64,000 nucleotides of DNA, taken from assembly GCA_024223715.1 (NCBI GenBank), contig JAAEOA010000427.1, positions 1 to 64,000 on the forward strand, given 5' to 3'. Position numbers and translations under genes: made by a program. Every line of letters starts with the position of its first letter. Within the stretch, counting starts at the first letter, position 1. The DNA is from a bacterium. Lineage in GTDB: Bacteria; Krumholzibacteriota; Krumholzibacteriia; LZORAL124-64-63. Shown one piece after another: positions 35,144 to 44,232 of this stretch. The notes beneath the pieces were generated by a model. That model saw nothing but the letters and a program-made list of their open reading frames with translations. It did not search any database and was not told the DNA's origin.

Positions 35144-38047
35144 TTATTTAAGCAAAACCATACGCCGGGACAGAGTTTGACTGCCAGTCTGGAGTCGGTA
35201 GAAATATGTCCCCGAGGCCACCATTTGTCCCTGATCATTCCGACCATTCCAGGCTACTTTATGCGCCCCGGCACTCATGGGTTCGGAAACCAAAGTGGCA
35301 ATCCGGCGCCCATCCACGGAATAAATTTCCAGCTCCACAAGTTCGGATCCGGGCAATTCAAAAGAAATTGTCGTGCTCGGATTAAACGGATTAGGATGGT
35401 TCTGGGCCAAACGCACTACAGCAGGTTGCAAGTTGCCACCAGGTACGGGTGTGGTCTGAGGGGTGAAAGCCATTATGGAAAAATCATCAATGGCCGCTTC
35501 CACCACACTGAGAGAATTTTCGTCGCAACCAGTGAAACGGAAGACAACCTGGTCGGTGAAATTGATCAGTTGATTCAAATCAACAACAACCTGCACCCAT
35601 TGCGGATCAGTTTCGACAATGCGCTCAATTTCAACCCAGGTTTCTCCTCCATCTTCAGAGACGTCCACCACAAATTCATCATCGGGAGTGGCGCCTCCTT
35701 CGGAATACCAGCGCCAGTACTTTGCTGTGGCAAACTCCACTTCCGACAAGTCAAAAACAGGGCTCAACAAAGTTGTGCATCCACCATCGAGATCAGAGGC
35801 CAGGGCGCTGCCTCCCGGTTGACCAATGCCTGTCACAAAACACATCACACCCGGGTCAGGGGTGTGGTCATCGGCGGGCTCAAAAATAATCCCACCGAAG
35901 CTGGTTCCTTCAGGGTCTCCCCGCTCCCAAAGGCCAGCGGTGGCCTCATCACCGGAAACACCCAATTGCCATTCATTGTCTTCGGGGTTTTCGACTGTAT
36001 AGGAATAAATTTCCGTGGAAACCAACAAAGTAAAATAGCTTGTCGGCGCATCTGAAGGGCCATATCCGACCTGGTTAATGCCATCGGTGGCAGAAACAAA
36101 ATAATCGACGGTGGAATTGGGCCCCTGATTGGGAATTGCCGCTTCATGCAAACCATCTGCAAAAGACATGGGCAATTCAGTCCAGGCCCCATTGTTCACC
36201 CGGTAATGAAGTGAGGCAGAAAGCACCGAACTGTGGTCATAGGCCGCAGCAGTAATAGGATAGTCTGCATCTTCAGTACTTACAGCCAAAGGCTGCAGGA
36301 CATCAGTGACCACCGGTCCCTGGTTGTCCAACAAAGCAAAATCCTCGGTTTCAACATTGGGAACAGACAGTTGAACCGATGACTGGCCACTGGCAAAGCC
36401 ATCCATCTGAACTGAAACGGTGTAAGTTCCGTCGGGAGCATAAATGGAAAAGTTGCCCTCACTGTTGGTCTGCTGTTCGAAAGACTCCCGACCATTGGTC
36501 AAAGTAACTGTTGCTCCCGAAATGGCACCACCACCAAAACTGCCGTTAGTGACCTGACCAACAAACTGGCCATAGCTGTATTGCATTGCCTGAGATACGG
36601 CTTCATACGCATCGATAAAACCCCAGCCGTACAGATTGTCTTCACCGGAAGTTCCAAAATCGTGGGCACTGTCCATGAGAATCTGCTTAATGGTATCCAC
36701 TTCAATATTGGGAGCTGCTTCACGCATGAGGGCCACTACACCGGCAACGTGTGGAGTCGCCATGGAAGTGCCGTCAAAATTGGAATAGCCACCAGGTACG
36801 GAACTGTAAACACCCTGTCCAGGAGCCGAAACTTCCGGCTTAATAAGATTGGGCGCCGGAGCTGAACACTGGCTTGGACCACGACTGGAAAATGAGGAAA
36901 TCGAATAAGGATAAGAACCGTTGGCGTTTACTGAACCAACACTGAAAGAATTGGTGGTTGTTGTGGCACGGTTGGCAGGTGAACGCACGGAGCTTCCAGA
37001 AGGACCTTCATTTCCGGTAGCCCAAACGGTGACCACACCGGCGGCTTCGCAGTTGTCGATGACGGTATACCAATAACTGTAGCAGGCGGGATAGCCCATA
37101 TTCGATGTTACACCCCAGGAGTTGCATACAGCATCGGGCACATCGTCAATGGTTTCAGGGTTACCGTCTGGGTCGGTAAACCATTGCAGACAGTCAATAA
37201 TATCGTTGGTGAATCCGCCTCCGGCTCCCTGGTCGATGGCATTGGCGGCAATCCATTGAGAGCCCCAGGCCACGCCAATAGTATCGTTGGCCGCAACACC
37301 GGCCATGGTTCCGGTTGTGTGGGTTCCGTGGGAGTTGTAATCGACAGGGAATTGTGAGACCGCGCCCACAACATCGTGCCAGGACTCCTGCCAAGAGTGA
37401 GTTTGGCCGCGCCAACTATTGGCCAAAGCTACGTGACTTCCATCTACGCCAGTATCAAGACTGCCGACAATGCGGCCATTGCCGGTGATACCCAATTCGT
37501 ACCAAACACGGTCTGCGTTAATTGCAGTCAATCCGTTGGTGATTCCAATACTGCGGGAACCGGCTTGTGAGTCATCCCCGGACATTGTATTGCCGCGATG
37601 GATCGGTTCAATCAATTCCACTTCGAAGTTGGACTCGACGAACTCCACGTCCAAACGATCGGCAATGCGATAAATAACAGCTGGAGTTGCTTCAACCACC
37701 ATCAGGTTGCTGATCCAGTAACTGGTATAACCCACAACCTCGCCCGATAATTTTTGAGTCGATAGCTCGCTCAGAAGTTCTTTCTGGTTTTCAGCGACAT
37801 CCTGAAGGGTGGAGACAATAACACTGTGTCGCTGTTTTCTGCTGGCCTTGGCCGAGCGTAATTCTTCCGTAAGTTGGGCTATGGGAGCTTTTTCAGCCAT
37901 GTAAACCAGTACACTGACAGTTTCGTCGGCATTTTTGCCATCGAGAATGTCCTGCAGACCGGGAGCAATATCTCCGGCCTGAGCTGAGGTTGCCAGCACA
38001 AGGGTAGCCAAGAGGGCGAGGAATATCCTGGTCACTTTTTTCTCCAT
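35144..38047 (-). CDS. secreted subtilisin-like protease with FlgD-type C-terminal domain
   Basis: A 967-aa exported S8 serine protease. Signal peptide to about residue 24 (TSAQA), an inhibitor propeptide with the Q-K-E-L helix region, then the catalytic domain with D198 (SLDTGVDGSH), H240 (SHGTHTTG) and S428 (GTSMATPHVAG). After it come a carboxypeptidase-regulatory domain (GATVTLTNGRESFEQQT), Ig-like and beta-rich segments, and a terminal FlgD/type-A sorting-like module (NHPNPFNPSTTISFELP...RRMVLLK) like that of the 1258-aa protease, so both probably use the same export or surface route. An extended -10 promoter lies upstream. The gene splits yicC-gmk from rpoZ-coaBC. Confidence 0.94.
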   Translation of the reverse strand: MEKKVTRIFLALLATLVLATSAQAGDIAPGLQDILDGKNADETVSVLVYMAEKAPIAQLTEELRSAKASRKQRHSVIVSTLQDVAENQKELLSELSTQKLSGEVVGYTSYWISNLMVVEATPAVIYRIADRLDVEFVESNFEVELIEPIHRGNTMSGDDSQAGSRSIGITNGLTAINADRVWYELGITGNGRIVGSLDTGVDGSHVALANSWRGQTHSWQESWHDVVGAVSQFPVDYNSHGTHTTGTMAGVAANDTIGVAWGSQWIAANAIDQGAGGGFTNDIIDCLQWFTDPDGNPETIDDVPDAVCNSWGVTSNMGYPACYSYWYTVIDNCEAAGVVTVWATGNEGPSGSSVRSPANRATTTTNSFSVGSVNANGSYPYSISSFSSRGPSQCSAPAPNLIKPEVSAPGQGVYSSVPGGYSNFDGTSMATPHVAGVVALMREAAPNIEVDTIKQILMDSAHDFGTSGEDNLYGWGFIDAYEAVSQAMQYSYGQFVGQVTNGSFGGGAISGATVTLTNGRESFEQQTNSEGNFSIYAPDGTYTVSVQMDGFASGQSSVQLSVPNVETEDFALLDNQGPVVTDVLQPLAVSTEDADYPITAAAYDHSSVLSASLHYRVNNGAWTELPMSFADGLHEAAIPNQGPNSTVDYFVSATDGINQVGYGPSDAPTSYFTLLVSTEIYSYTVENPEDNEWQLGVSGDEATAGLWERGDPEGTSFGGIIFEPADDHTPDPGVMCFVTGIGQPGGSALASDLDGGCTTLLSPVFDLSEVEFATAKYWRWYSEGGATPDDEFVVDVSEDGGETWVEIERIVETDPQWVQVVVDLNQLINFTDQVVFRFTGCDENSLSVVEAAIDDFSIMAFTPQTTPVPGGNLQPAVVRLAQNHPNPFNPSTTISFELPGSELVELEIYSVDGRRIATLVSEPMSAGAHKVAWNGRNDQGQMVASGTYFYRLQTGSQTLSRRMVLLK

Positions 38048-38144
38048 TTATTTGGGAATGAGACGGTGGGCGCAATTAGTAACTATTTTGATAACCACTA
38101 TGCAAAAACAATGACTTTTGAACGACATTTACGTTACTAGGTCA

Positions 38145-38153
38145 ATTATACCA
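38145..38153 (-). promoter_or_regulatory. extended -10 promoter element of the S8 protease gene
   Basis: On the minus strand TGGTATAAT is a perfect -10 hexamer with the TGN extension, about 90 bp before the start codon. A -35 box at the right distance is poor, as is common for extended -10 promoters. The surrounding 150 bp are AT-rich. Confidence 0.5.
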
Positions 38154-38242
38154 TATTTATCATACGAAATGACAGGGGAATTTGGTTTGAGTTTTTGGGG
38201 TTTCAGCCCAATTCAAAGGAGACAAAGAAGCCAATTTTGCAT

Positions 38243-38827
38243 TTAGCCAAGAGGATTTGACCCAATATTCACCCGTCGCAATTCTTCAGCGGCAATAATT
38301 TGCTGCATGCGCTGAACCGCAGCATCCAGATCATCATTCACGACCCAGTATTCATACCGTTGGGCAAAGCCCACTTCGTTTCGGGCGTTGGTCAATCGGG
38401 TGGAAATCACTTCATAGGTATCGGTGGCCCTTGAGCGCAACCGCCTTTCAAGTTCATCCCAGGAGGGTGGGAAGAGGAAGACCGAAACCAGTCCTGTCTT
38501 GAACATTTCAATCACATTGACCCCGCCCTGCACATCAATATCCAGTACCGGGATTTTCCCGGCGGCGGTCATTTTGTCGAGATAACTGCGCCGGGTGCCA
38601 TAACGGTTGTTGTGCACAAGGGCCCACTCCACAAAATCTTCTTCCTCAATTAGCCCGTCAAAAGTGGCGTCATCTACAAAATCATAATCCTGACCATCGA
38701 CCTCGCCTTCACGAATGGGACGGGTGGTGGTGGATATGGAAAAAGCCAGCCGGCAGTCCTCTGCCATTAGTTTGTGAATAAAGGAACTCTTGCCGGCTCC
38801 GGACGGACCAGTGATTAGGACAATCAT
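38243..38827 (-). CDS. gmk: guanylate kinase
   Basis: Phosphorylates GMP to GDP. The 194-aa protein has the P-loop ITGPSGAGKSSF, the GMP-binding STTTRPIREGEVDGQDYDFV, and VLDIDVQGG. ATG 38827 has GGAG seven bases upstream and follows the yicC stop by four bases. yicC-gmk is a widespread pair; here the usual next gene, rpoZ, is displaced by the S8 protease gene. Confidence 0.97.
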   Translation of the reverse strand: MIVLITGPSGAGKSSFIHKLMAEDCRLAFSISTTTRPIREGEVDGQDYDFVDDATFDGLIEEEDFVEWALVHNNRYGTRRSYLDKMTAAGKIPVLDIDVQGGVNVIEMFKTGLVSVFLFPPSWDELERRLRSRATDTYEVISTRLTNARNEVGFAQRYEYWVVNDDLDAAVQRMQQIIAAEELRRVNIGSNPLG

Positions 38828-38831
38828 TCCC

Positions 38832-39713
38832 CTACTCCAAATTCATGATTTGTTCACGCATGGATTCCACTTCGTCTTTCATGGTAATGACCGACTGAGT
38901 AATGTCCATTAGGTTTGTTTTTGAGCCCATGGTATTAACCTCGCGGTGCATTTCCTGCAGCAGGAAATTCAAACGTTTAGCCACCTGACCACCACTATCG
39001 AGAGCCGTATGAAAATGCTGGATGTGAATGCCCAGCCGCTCGGTCTCTTCATTAATGTTGGCTTTGTCGGCCAGAAGGGCTATTTCCTGGGCCTGGCGCT
39101 GGGGGTCCAGCGGTTCGTCCAAAATTTTTGCCAGACGCTCTTCCAGCTTCGCCTTAATCTGCTCGCCCGCCAAGGGCGCCAGTTTTTCCACATCGGCCAG
39201 ATTAGTCGAAAGAGTTTCCAAACGTTGTTTCATTTCCAGGACCAAAGCGTCACCTTCGTCTTTTTTGGTTTGCATGAGCCCTTTATGGGCATCCTGCAGG
39301 GCCGCCATCAAAGTCGTTTTAATATCTTCGTCGGGAATTTCAACTTCTCGGGGACGCAAAATATCGGGAATAGCCAGCAAATGGTCCAAACTGATGGCCT
39401 GAGGTTCTCCATTCAGATCAGTCACGGCCTGAGCTGCATCTTTCAACAAACCTATTCCCTGAGCCAGACGTTCCGGGTCCAGGCTGGCGTCGACGGAAGC
39501 TTTATCCACAACCAATTGAGTAGTGACAGTAACCCGGCCCCGGGAAACATTTTCTTTCAGGAATTGGCGTATTTCCATTTCATGAGTTGCCAGGGAGCCA
39601 TAGAGTTTAAGTCCCACGTCAAGAAAGCGGTGATTCACCGACCGCAATTCCACGGTCACAGTGATAGGCCCCAATTGTTTTTCTCCATTGCCAAAACCGG
39701 TCATGCTGAGCAT
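38832..39713 (-). CDS. yicC: YicC-family endoribonuclease
   Basis: A 293-aa member of the YicC/DUF1732 family, recently described as endoribonucleases acting in RNA decay. Typical opening MLSMTGFGNGEKQLGPITVTVELRSVNHRFLDV and closing REVNTMGSKTNLMDITQSVITMKDEVESMREQIMNLE are both present. The middle is helical and coiled-coil. GGAGG six bases before ATG supports the start. Followed after four bases by gmk. Confidence 0.95.
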   Translation of the reverse strand: MLSMTGFGNGEKQLGPITVTVELRSVNHRFLDVGLKLYGSLATHEMEIRQFLKENVSRGRVTVTTQLVVDKASVDASLDPERLAQGIGLLKDAAQAVTDLNGEPQAISLDHLLAIPDILRPREVEIPDEDIKTTLMAALQDAHKGLMQTKKDEGDALVLEMKQRLETLSTNLADVEKLAPLAGEQIKAKLEERLAKILDEPLDPQRQAQEIALLADKANINEETERLGIHIQHFHTALDSGGQVAKRLNFLLQEMHREVNTMGSKTNLMDITQSVITMKDEVESMREQIMNLE

Positions 39714-39835
39714 GGAACGCCTCCAAAAGCGGATGATCTGATCAGAATTTGATTTCGGGTCAAAGTTTAGGTCAGGGCGGGCCGATAGGCAAGAGATTGT
39801 CGTTCGGGTCCGATTCTAGTTGAGGCCAGAGCTTA

Positions 39836-40372
39836 ATGGATTTATCTTGGTTCACAGGTTCCAATGAAACACCCTCTCCAATGAAAGTTCACACCGTCAT
39901 GATCCAGAAAGCCCTACTAATTGTCGCCACAATTCTAACTCTGACTGTTAGTCTTGTCCAAGCTCAGGATTTTTCTGTCGGCCCGAGAATAGGCTACACC
40001 AAATGGGACGACGTCAGCCAAGTTCATTTCGGAGGCCACCTCAACACTGGCGACATTTTCCCGAACATTGCCTTCCGCTCCAGTGCGGAACTGGGATTTG
40101 GTGACGGTTACACTATTGTCGCGGTCAACGGTGATGTGGTTTATCGTTTCACCGAACTGACCACTCCTCCCTGGGGATTTTACAGCGGGGCCAGCCTGGC
40201 AGCGATTTATCTGGATCATGACCTGATCGACAGCAATGTCGATTTGGGTTTCAGTGGGGTTGCCGGTGTGACCAAAAAACTGGATGAAAGACATGGCCTT
40301 TTGGGAGAAATTCGGATCGGCCTGGTCGACAGCCCCGATGTAAAAATCACCTTCGGTTACACCTTCTTTTAG
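39836..40372 (+). CDS. small outer-membrane beta-barrel-like protein, function unknown
   Basis: A 178-aa exported protein. A signal peptide (MIQKALLIVATILTLTVSLVQAQ) is followed by alternating amphipathic strands (VGPRIGYTKWDD, IAFRSSAELGFGD, GDVVYRF, WGFYSGASLAAIYLD) and ends with an aromatic Phe (ITFGYTFF), the usual barrel-closing signal. Start uncertain: 39836 (GAGG ten bases upstream), or in-frame ATGs at 39881 and 39899 that would give a normal signal peptide. It ends nine bases before rqcH, so the two are probably co-transcribed despite unrelated roles. Confidence 0.6.
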   Translation: MDLSWFTGSNETPSPMKVHTVMIQKALLIVATILTLTVSLVQAQDFSVGPRIGYTKWDDVSQVHFGGHLNTGDIFPNIAFRSSAELGFGDGYTIVAVNGDVVYRFTELTTPPWGFYSGASLAAIYLDHDLIDSNVDLGFSGVAGVTKKLDERHGLLGEIRIGLVDSPDVKITFGYTFF

Positions 40373-40381
40373 GACAGAATT

Positions 40382-41824
40382 TTGACTGGAGCCAACGCCC
40401 ATCCCTGGTCCGAACTACCGGTTCTTCAGGACCTATGCGCCCTGCTGCGGACACGCCTGTCTGGACGTGAAGTTTTCCGCGTGGCAGTGGGCCCCAATTG
40501 GCTGCGCCTGCATTTTGTGGGAGACGAGCGACCGGGACTGGTTCTTTCCTCCCGCCCGGGCAGCAACTACACGTTCCCTGTTCAAGGCACCTGGTCCGAC
40601 GCCATAAAAAAAGCTCTCCCGGTGGCCAAAGGCCATATTCTGGGCCAGCAGCTTACCGGCAGCACTCTTTTGCATTTGGGTGCCCTACCCGACGATCGGA
40701 TCATTGCTCTGCATTTTCTGACCCAGGACGGCAGCCATCTTTATGTTCTGCACCAGCTGTTTGGTCAAAGGGGCAATACAACCCTGCTCGACCATCAAAA
40801 CCGTTTGCTGTGGGCCCGTCACCAAATCCCGCACACGTTGCTGACTGAAATTCCCACACCTGAGACCTGGCAATCAGGCCAAGCCACCGATGCCAGGGAA
40901 GAATACTTCCAAGAGATGCGGCTCTTGTTTAAAAAACGCCTGGCTCAGGATGTATTCACTCAATACCATGCCGCTATTAATAAATCGAACGCCGCATGCC
41001 AAAGGCTGGTTGAAAACCTCAAACAAGATTTAGAAACTGCCAACCAAGGTGACCAGTTCCGCCGATGGGCCGAAGCTCTGGCTGCAAACCTGCATCTGCT
41101 GAAACAAGGTCAGGAAACTGCTGACATTATGGACTTACAGGATGGAACGCCCATCAGCATTCCTCTGAACCCAGCCCTCAGCCCAGCGGTAAACATGCAG
41201 CACTGGTTCCGCAAAGCCAGCAAAGCAGACAAAGGCCGGCAAACCATCGCTGACAATTTTCAAAGAAATGCAAGGCTGCTCCACCAACAGCAAAATGCTC
41301 TGGAGCAACTGACTGACCTGGCCCTTGTTGAAGACGATGAAACAAAGCTTTCTCAACTGCACCAATGGGCAGCTGATCATCAGGAACTTTTGCCCCGCCC
41401 CAAACCCGCCTCCCAAAAAAGGAAACACGGGCCGGAAGAGGCCACTCGTCCTTTCAGGCGGTATCTCATTGAAGACAAATGGGAAGCCTGGGTGGGTCGC
41501 AATAACAAAGAGAACGATGAACTGACCCACCGGGCCAGCCATAGCAAAGATATTTGGATGCACGCTCAGGGCGTGGCCGGAAGTCATGTCATTTTGCGTA
41601 CAGCTGGAAAACCGGAGCAAATTCCCCGGACGGTTCTGGTCAAAGCCGCCGCCCTGGCAGCATTGCATTGCAAAGCAAAACATTCCAAGCTGGTTCCGGT
41701 AATTTACACTGAAAAGAGATACGTGCGCAAACCACGCAAATCACCGCCTGGCTTGGCCGTTTGCATTCAGGAAAAAAGCATTGATGTACAGCCTGGAGTG
41801 GCCGAGGGAGTCTGCCCCATTTGA
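40382..41824 (+). CDS. rqcH: RqcH/NFACT-family ribosome quality-control protein
   Basis: Binds stalled 50S subunits and adds C-terminal alanine tails to mark the nascent chain for degradation. The 480-aa protein has an NFACT-N domain with the functional Asp-Arg pair (LGALPDDRIIALHF), two central helical stretches (about 170-340) and the NFACT-R domain (EDKWEAWVGRNNKENDELTHRASHSKDIWMHAQGV and KPRKSPPGLAVC). It is shorter than Bacillus RqcH (about 570 aa), mainly in the coiled coil. The start is TTG 40382 with AGGA seven bases before it. It converges on the HD-GYP gene two bases away. Confidence 0.87.
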   Translation: MTGANAHPWSELPVLQDLCALLRTRLSGREVFRVAVGPNWLRLHFVGDERPGLVLSSRPGSNYTFPVQGTWSDAIKKALPVAKGHILGQQLTGSTLLHLGALPDDRIIALHFLTQDGSHLYVLHQLFGQRGNTTLLDHQNRLLWARHQIPHTLLTEIPTPETWQSGQATDAREEYFQEMRLLFKKRLAQDVFTQYHAAINKSNAACQRLVENLKQDLETANQGDQFRRWAEALAANLHLLKQGQETADIMDLQDGTPISIPLNPALSPAVNMQHWFRKASKADKGRQTIADNFQRNARLLHQQQNALEQLTDLALVEDDETKLSQLHQWAADHQELLPRPKPASQKRKHGPEEATRPFRRYLIEDKWEAWVGRNNKENDELTHRASHSKDIWMHAQGVAGSHVILRTAGKPEQIPRTVLVKAAALAALHCKAKHSKLVPVIYTEKRYVRKPRKSPPGLAVCIQEKSIDVQPGVAEGVCPI

Positions 41825-41826
41825 GG

Positions 41827-43047
41827 CTACAAACTTATCTTGGAGACAGATTCAGCTGTTTTTTCCTTGTCCGGGTATTTGTTTCGAATTTGAATCAGGT
41901 CTTTTGGTCGGGAAATAAACACACTCACCAAATCCGGGTCAAACTGGGTTCCTGCCCCATCGCGAAGCACCTGAATCGTATCCTCATGGGACCAGGCCTC
42001 TTTATATACGCGGCGGCTGGTCAGGGCATCATACACATCACAAATGGAAACAATTCGGGCTTCCAGAGGAATAGATTTACCTGACAGGCCTTTGGGATAG
42101 CCCAAACCATCCCATCTTTCATGATGGCAACGGGCCACAATGGCTCCCATTGTGATCATGGCGTATTGACCAAAATCATCAATTAAATCTTCCAGCAATT
42201 CGCCACCGATGGTCGTATGAGTCCGCATGACATCAAACTCATCATCAGTCAATTTACCGGGTTTCAGCAAAATGGAATCGGGAACGCCGACCTTGCCCAC
42301 ATCGTGCAGAGCGGCCGCCCGTTCAATTATGTCAATAAAAGCTGGAGTTACGGAATGGTACCCCACGCGGTCCACCAAACGCTGAGCCAGGTAACGGCTC
42401 ATTGCACAAATACGACTTAAGTGACCGCCAATGTGTGAATCACGAATTTCGGACAACATGGCCATGCCCCGAATGACCGCATCGCGGCTATCACGCAATT
42501 CATTAACCAGGCGAATGTTTTCCAGGGAGTATGACATCTGGTCCACAATCATGGTGCACATGCCAATTCGGTCCTGAGTAAAAGCCCCCGGTTCGCAATA
42601 GCTGAAATCAAACACACCAACCGGCCCGGCGTTGGATATTACCGGAACCACCAGACTGCAACCCATGTCTTCGGCCAGAGGATTAATGCCAGGAGTGACA
42701 GTCAAATCATCGAGATGAACCTGATACTCTTCACTGAAAGCCTGGGCATGAATGCTGGAAGGGTCGTCGCAGGATATTCTCAGGCCCGCTTCAATGCCAT
42801 CAGTGCTGACAGCAGCCTGCAGGACCAACTCTTCGCTGTGTGGGTCTTTCAAAAACAGAGAGCAATAATCGCAACCAATTACCTTGGAGACGCCACTGAC
42901 CACTTCATCGTACGAAGACTCGTCCACCGTCATGCATACCATTCGGGCGTTTAAGGCTTGCAGGGCCTGCAATCGGTCAACCCCTGAAGCGGCTCCGGTG
43001 GCAACGGTCATGTCCTGATTAAAAAAGTTCTGAGTCAGATGTGGCAT
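41827..43047 (-). CDS. GAF-HD-GYP domain protein, probable c-di-GMP phosphodiesterase
   Basis: A 406-aa soluble protein. A GAF sensor domain (about 45-190; CDYCSLFLKDPHSEELVLQAAV) precedes an HD-GYP domain with HDVGKVGVPD, the bridging helix HHERWDGLGYPKGLSG and later ICDVYDALTSRRVYKEAWS. HD-GYP enzymes degrade cyclic di-GMP, lowering biofilm and raising motility signals. All metal-binding residues appear present. AAGGTCTAAAA precedes ATG 43047. Monocistronic, 85 bp upstream of nothing on its strand but ispG behind it. Confidence 0.92.
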   Translation of the reverse strand: MPHLTQNFFNQDMTVATGAASGVDRLQALQALNARMVCMTVDESSYDEVVSGVSKVIGCDYCSLFLKDPHSEELVLQAAVSTDGIEAGLRISCDDPSSIHAQAFSEEYQVHLDDLTVTPGINPLAEDMGCSLVVPVISNAGPVGVFDFSYCEPGAFTQDRIGMCTMIVDQMSYSLENIRLVNELRDSRDAVIRGMAMLSEIRDSHIGGHLSRICAMSRYLAQRLVDRVGYHSVTPAFIDIIERAAALHDVGKVGVPDSILLKPGKLTDDEFDVMRTHTTIGGELLEDLIDDFGQYAMITMGAIVARCHHERWDGLGYPKGLSGKSIPLEARIVSICDVYDALTSRRVYKEAWSHEDTIQVLRDGAGTQFDPDLVSVFISRPKDLIQIRNKYPDKEKTAESVSKISL

Positions 43048-43131
43048 TTTTAGACCTTGAGCGAAAGTTATTGATCTCCGATGGTCTTCTGGGTATCGGA
43101 CAGATATAATCTCACTAAAGGAAAAAAGATC

Positions 43132-44232
43132 TTATTTTAAACGCTCAATCTCGGCCACCAATACCTCTTCAAGGTCCTTTTTATCGATGGTCCGATGCAA
43201 TTCGCCCATCCGATAAATGGCCACCTTGGTTTGGCCAGCCGCAATACCCAGATCGGCAGCCTTCGCTTCGCCTGGTCCATTAACGATACAACCCATGACC
43301 GCAACAATTCTTTCGGGAGGCAAGTCTTTAGCCAGTTCTTCCACTTTTGCGGCCAGCTTGACCACATCGACCTCCACCCGACCACAGGTTGGACACGCCA
43401 CAACCCGGGCAAATCCCTGCCGTAATCCCAAAGCACTGAGCATGTGAAACCCGGCCAGAATTTCCTGCACCGGATCAGCCGCCAGACTGATACGAATCGT
43501 GTCACCAATACCCTCCGACAGTAACACCGACATGGCTGCCACCGACCGTGAGGTTCCGGCCAATAAAGTTCCGGCTTCAGTCACGCCAAGGTGCTGCGGC
43601 ACATCGCTGATTTTTGCAAAACGACGACAGGCATCGACTACCTGACCAGGCTCGCTGCTTTTCAGACTGACAGCCACATCGTGAAAGCCCACCGCTGCCA
43701 GAGTTTCGATTTCATCGAGGGCACACTGCACCAGAGCACCAGCAGGATCTTGGGCATGAAGCTCTTCATACCGACGATGCAAGCTGCCGCCATTGACCCC
43801 AATGCGAATGGGAACACCTTTATCCAAAGCCGCAGCCGCCACTTCCCGAATTTTGTCTTTGTTGCCAATATTACCGGGATTGATTCGCAATTTGGCAATA
43901 CCCGCTTCAAGGGAAACCAGAGCCAGTTTGTGGTTGAAGTGAATGTCGGCCACCAGAGGTGTATTGCTCTGGGCGATAATGCGCGGCAAAGCCTCACCGG
44001 CGGCTTCGTCGTTAACAGTCAACCGAACCAGTTCCGCCCCCGCGGTGGCCAGTTCACGAATTTGCTCCAAAGTAGTATCGGCATCACCTGTTTTGGTGCA
44101 AGTCATACTTTGAACCCGGATTGGGGCATCACCGCCAATAGTAATTCCCCCCACATTGATCTGGCGGGTTTTCACCCGAGGAGCACAAAGTCTGAAACTG
44201 TGGGAATTTCCAATCTGCTTTTCTCCAGACAT
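43132..44232 (-). CDS. ispG: 4-hydroxy-3-methylbut-2-en-1-yl diphosphate synthase
   Basis: An iron-sulfur enzyme that makes HMBDP in the MEP pathway. The 366-aa protein has IRVQSMTCTKTGDADTTLEQI at its barrel opening and three cluster cysteines near the end (ACPTCGR, VMGCIVNGPGEAK). It overlaps the selB stop by one base (TAATG), so its translation is coupled to selB. Together with ispD it confirms the MEP route. Confidence 0.96.
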   Translation of the reverse strand: MSGEKQIGNSHSFRLCAPRVKTRQINVGGITIGGDAPIRVQSMTCTKTGDADTTLEQIRELATAGAELVRLTVNDEAAGEALPRIIAQSNTPLVADIHFNHKLALVSLEAGIAKLRINPGNIGNKDKIREVAAAALDKGVPIRIGVNGGSLHRRYEELHAQDPAGALVQCALDEIETLAAVGFHDVAVSLKSSEPGQVVDACRRFAKISDVPQHLGVTEAGTLLAGTSRSVAAMSVLLSEGIGDTIRISLAADPVQEILAGFHMLSALGLRQGFARVVACPTCGRVEVDVVKLAAKVEELAKDLPPERIVAVMGCIVNGPGEAKAADLGIAAGQTKVAIYRMGELHRTIDKKDLEEVLVAEIERLK

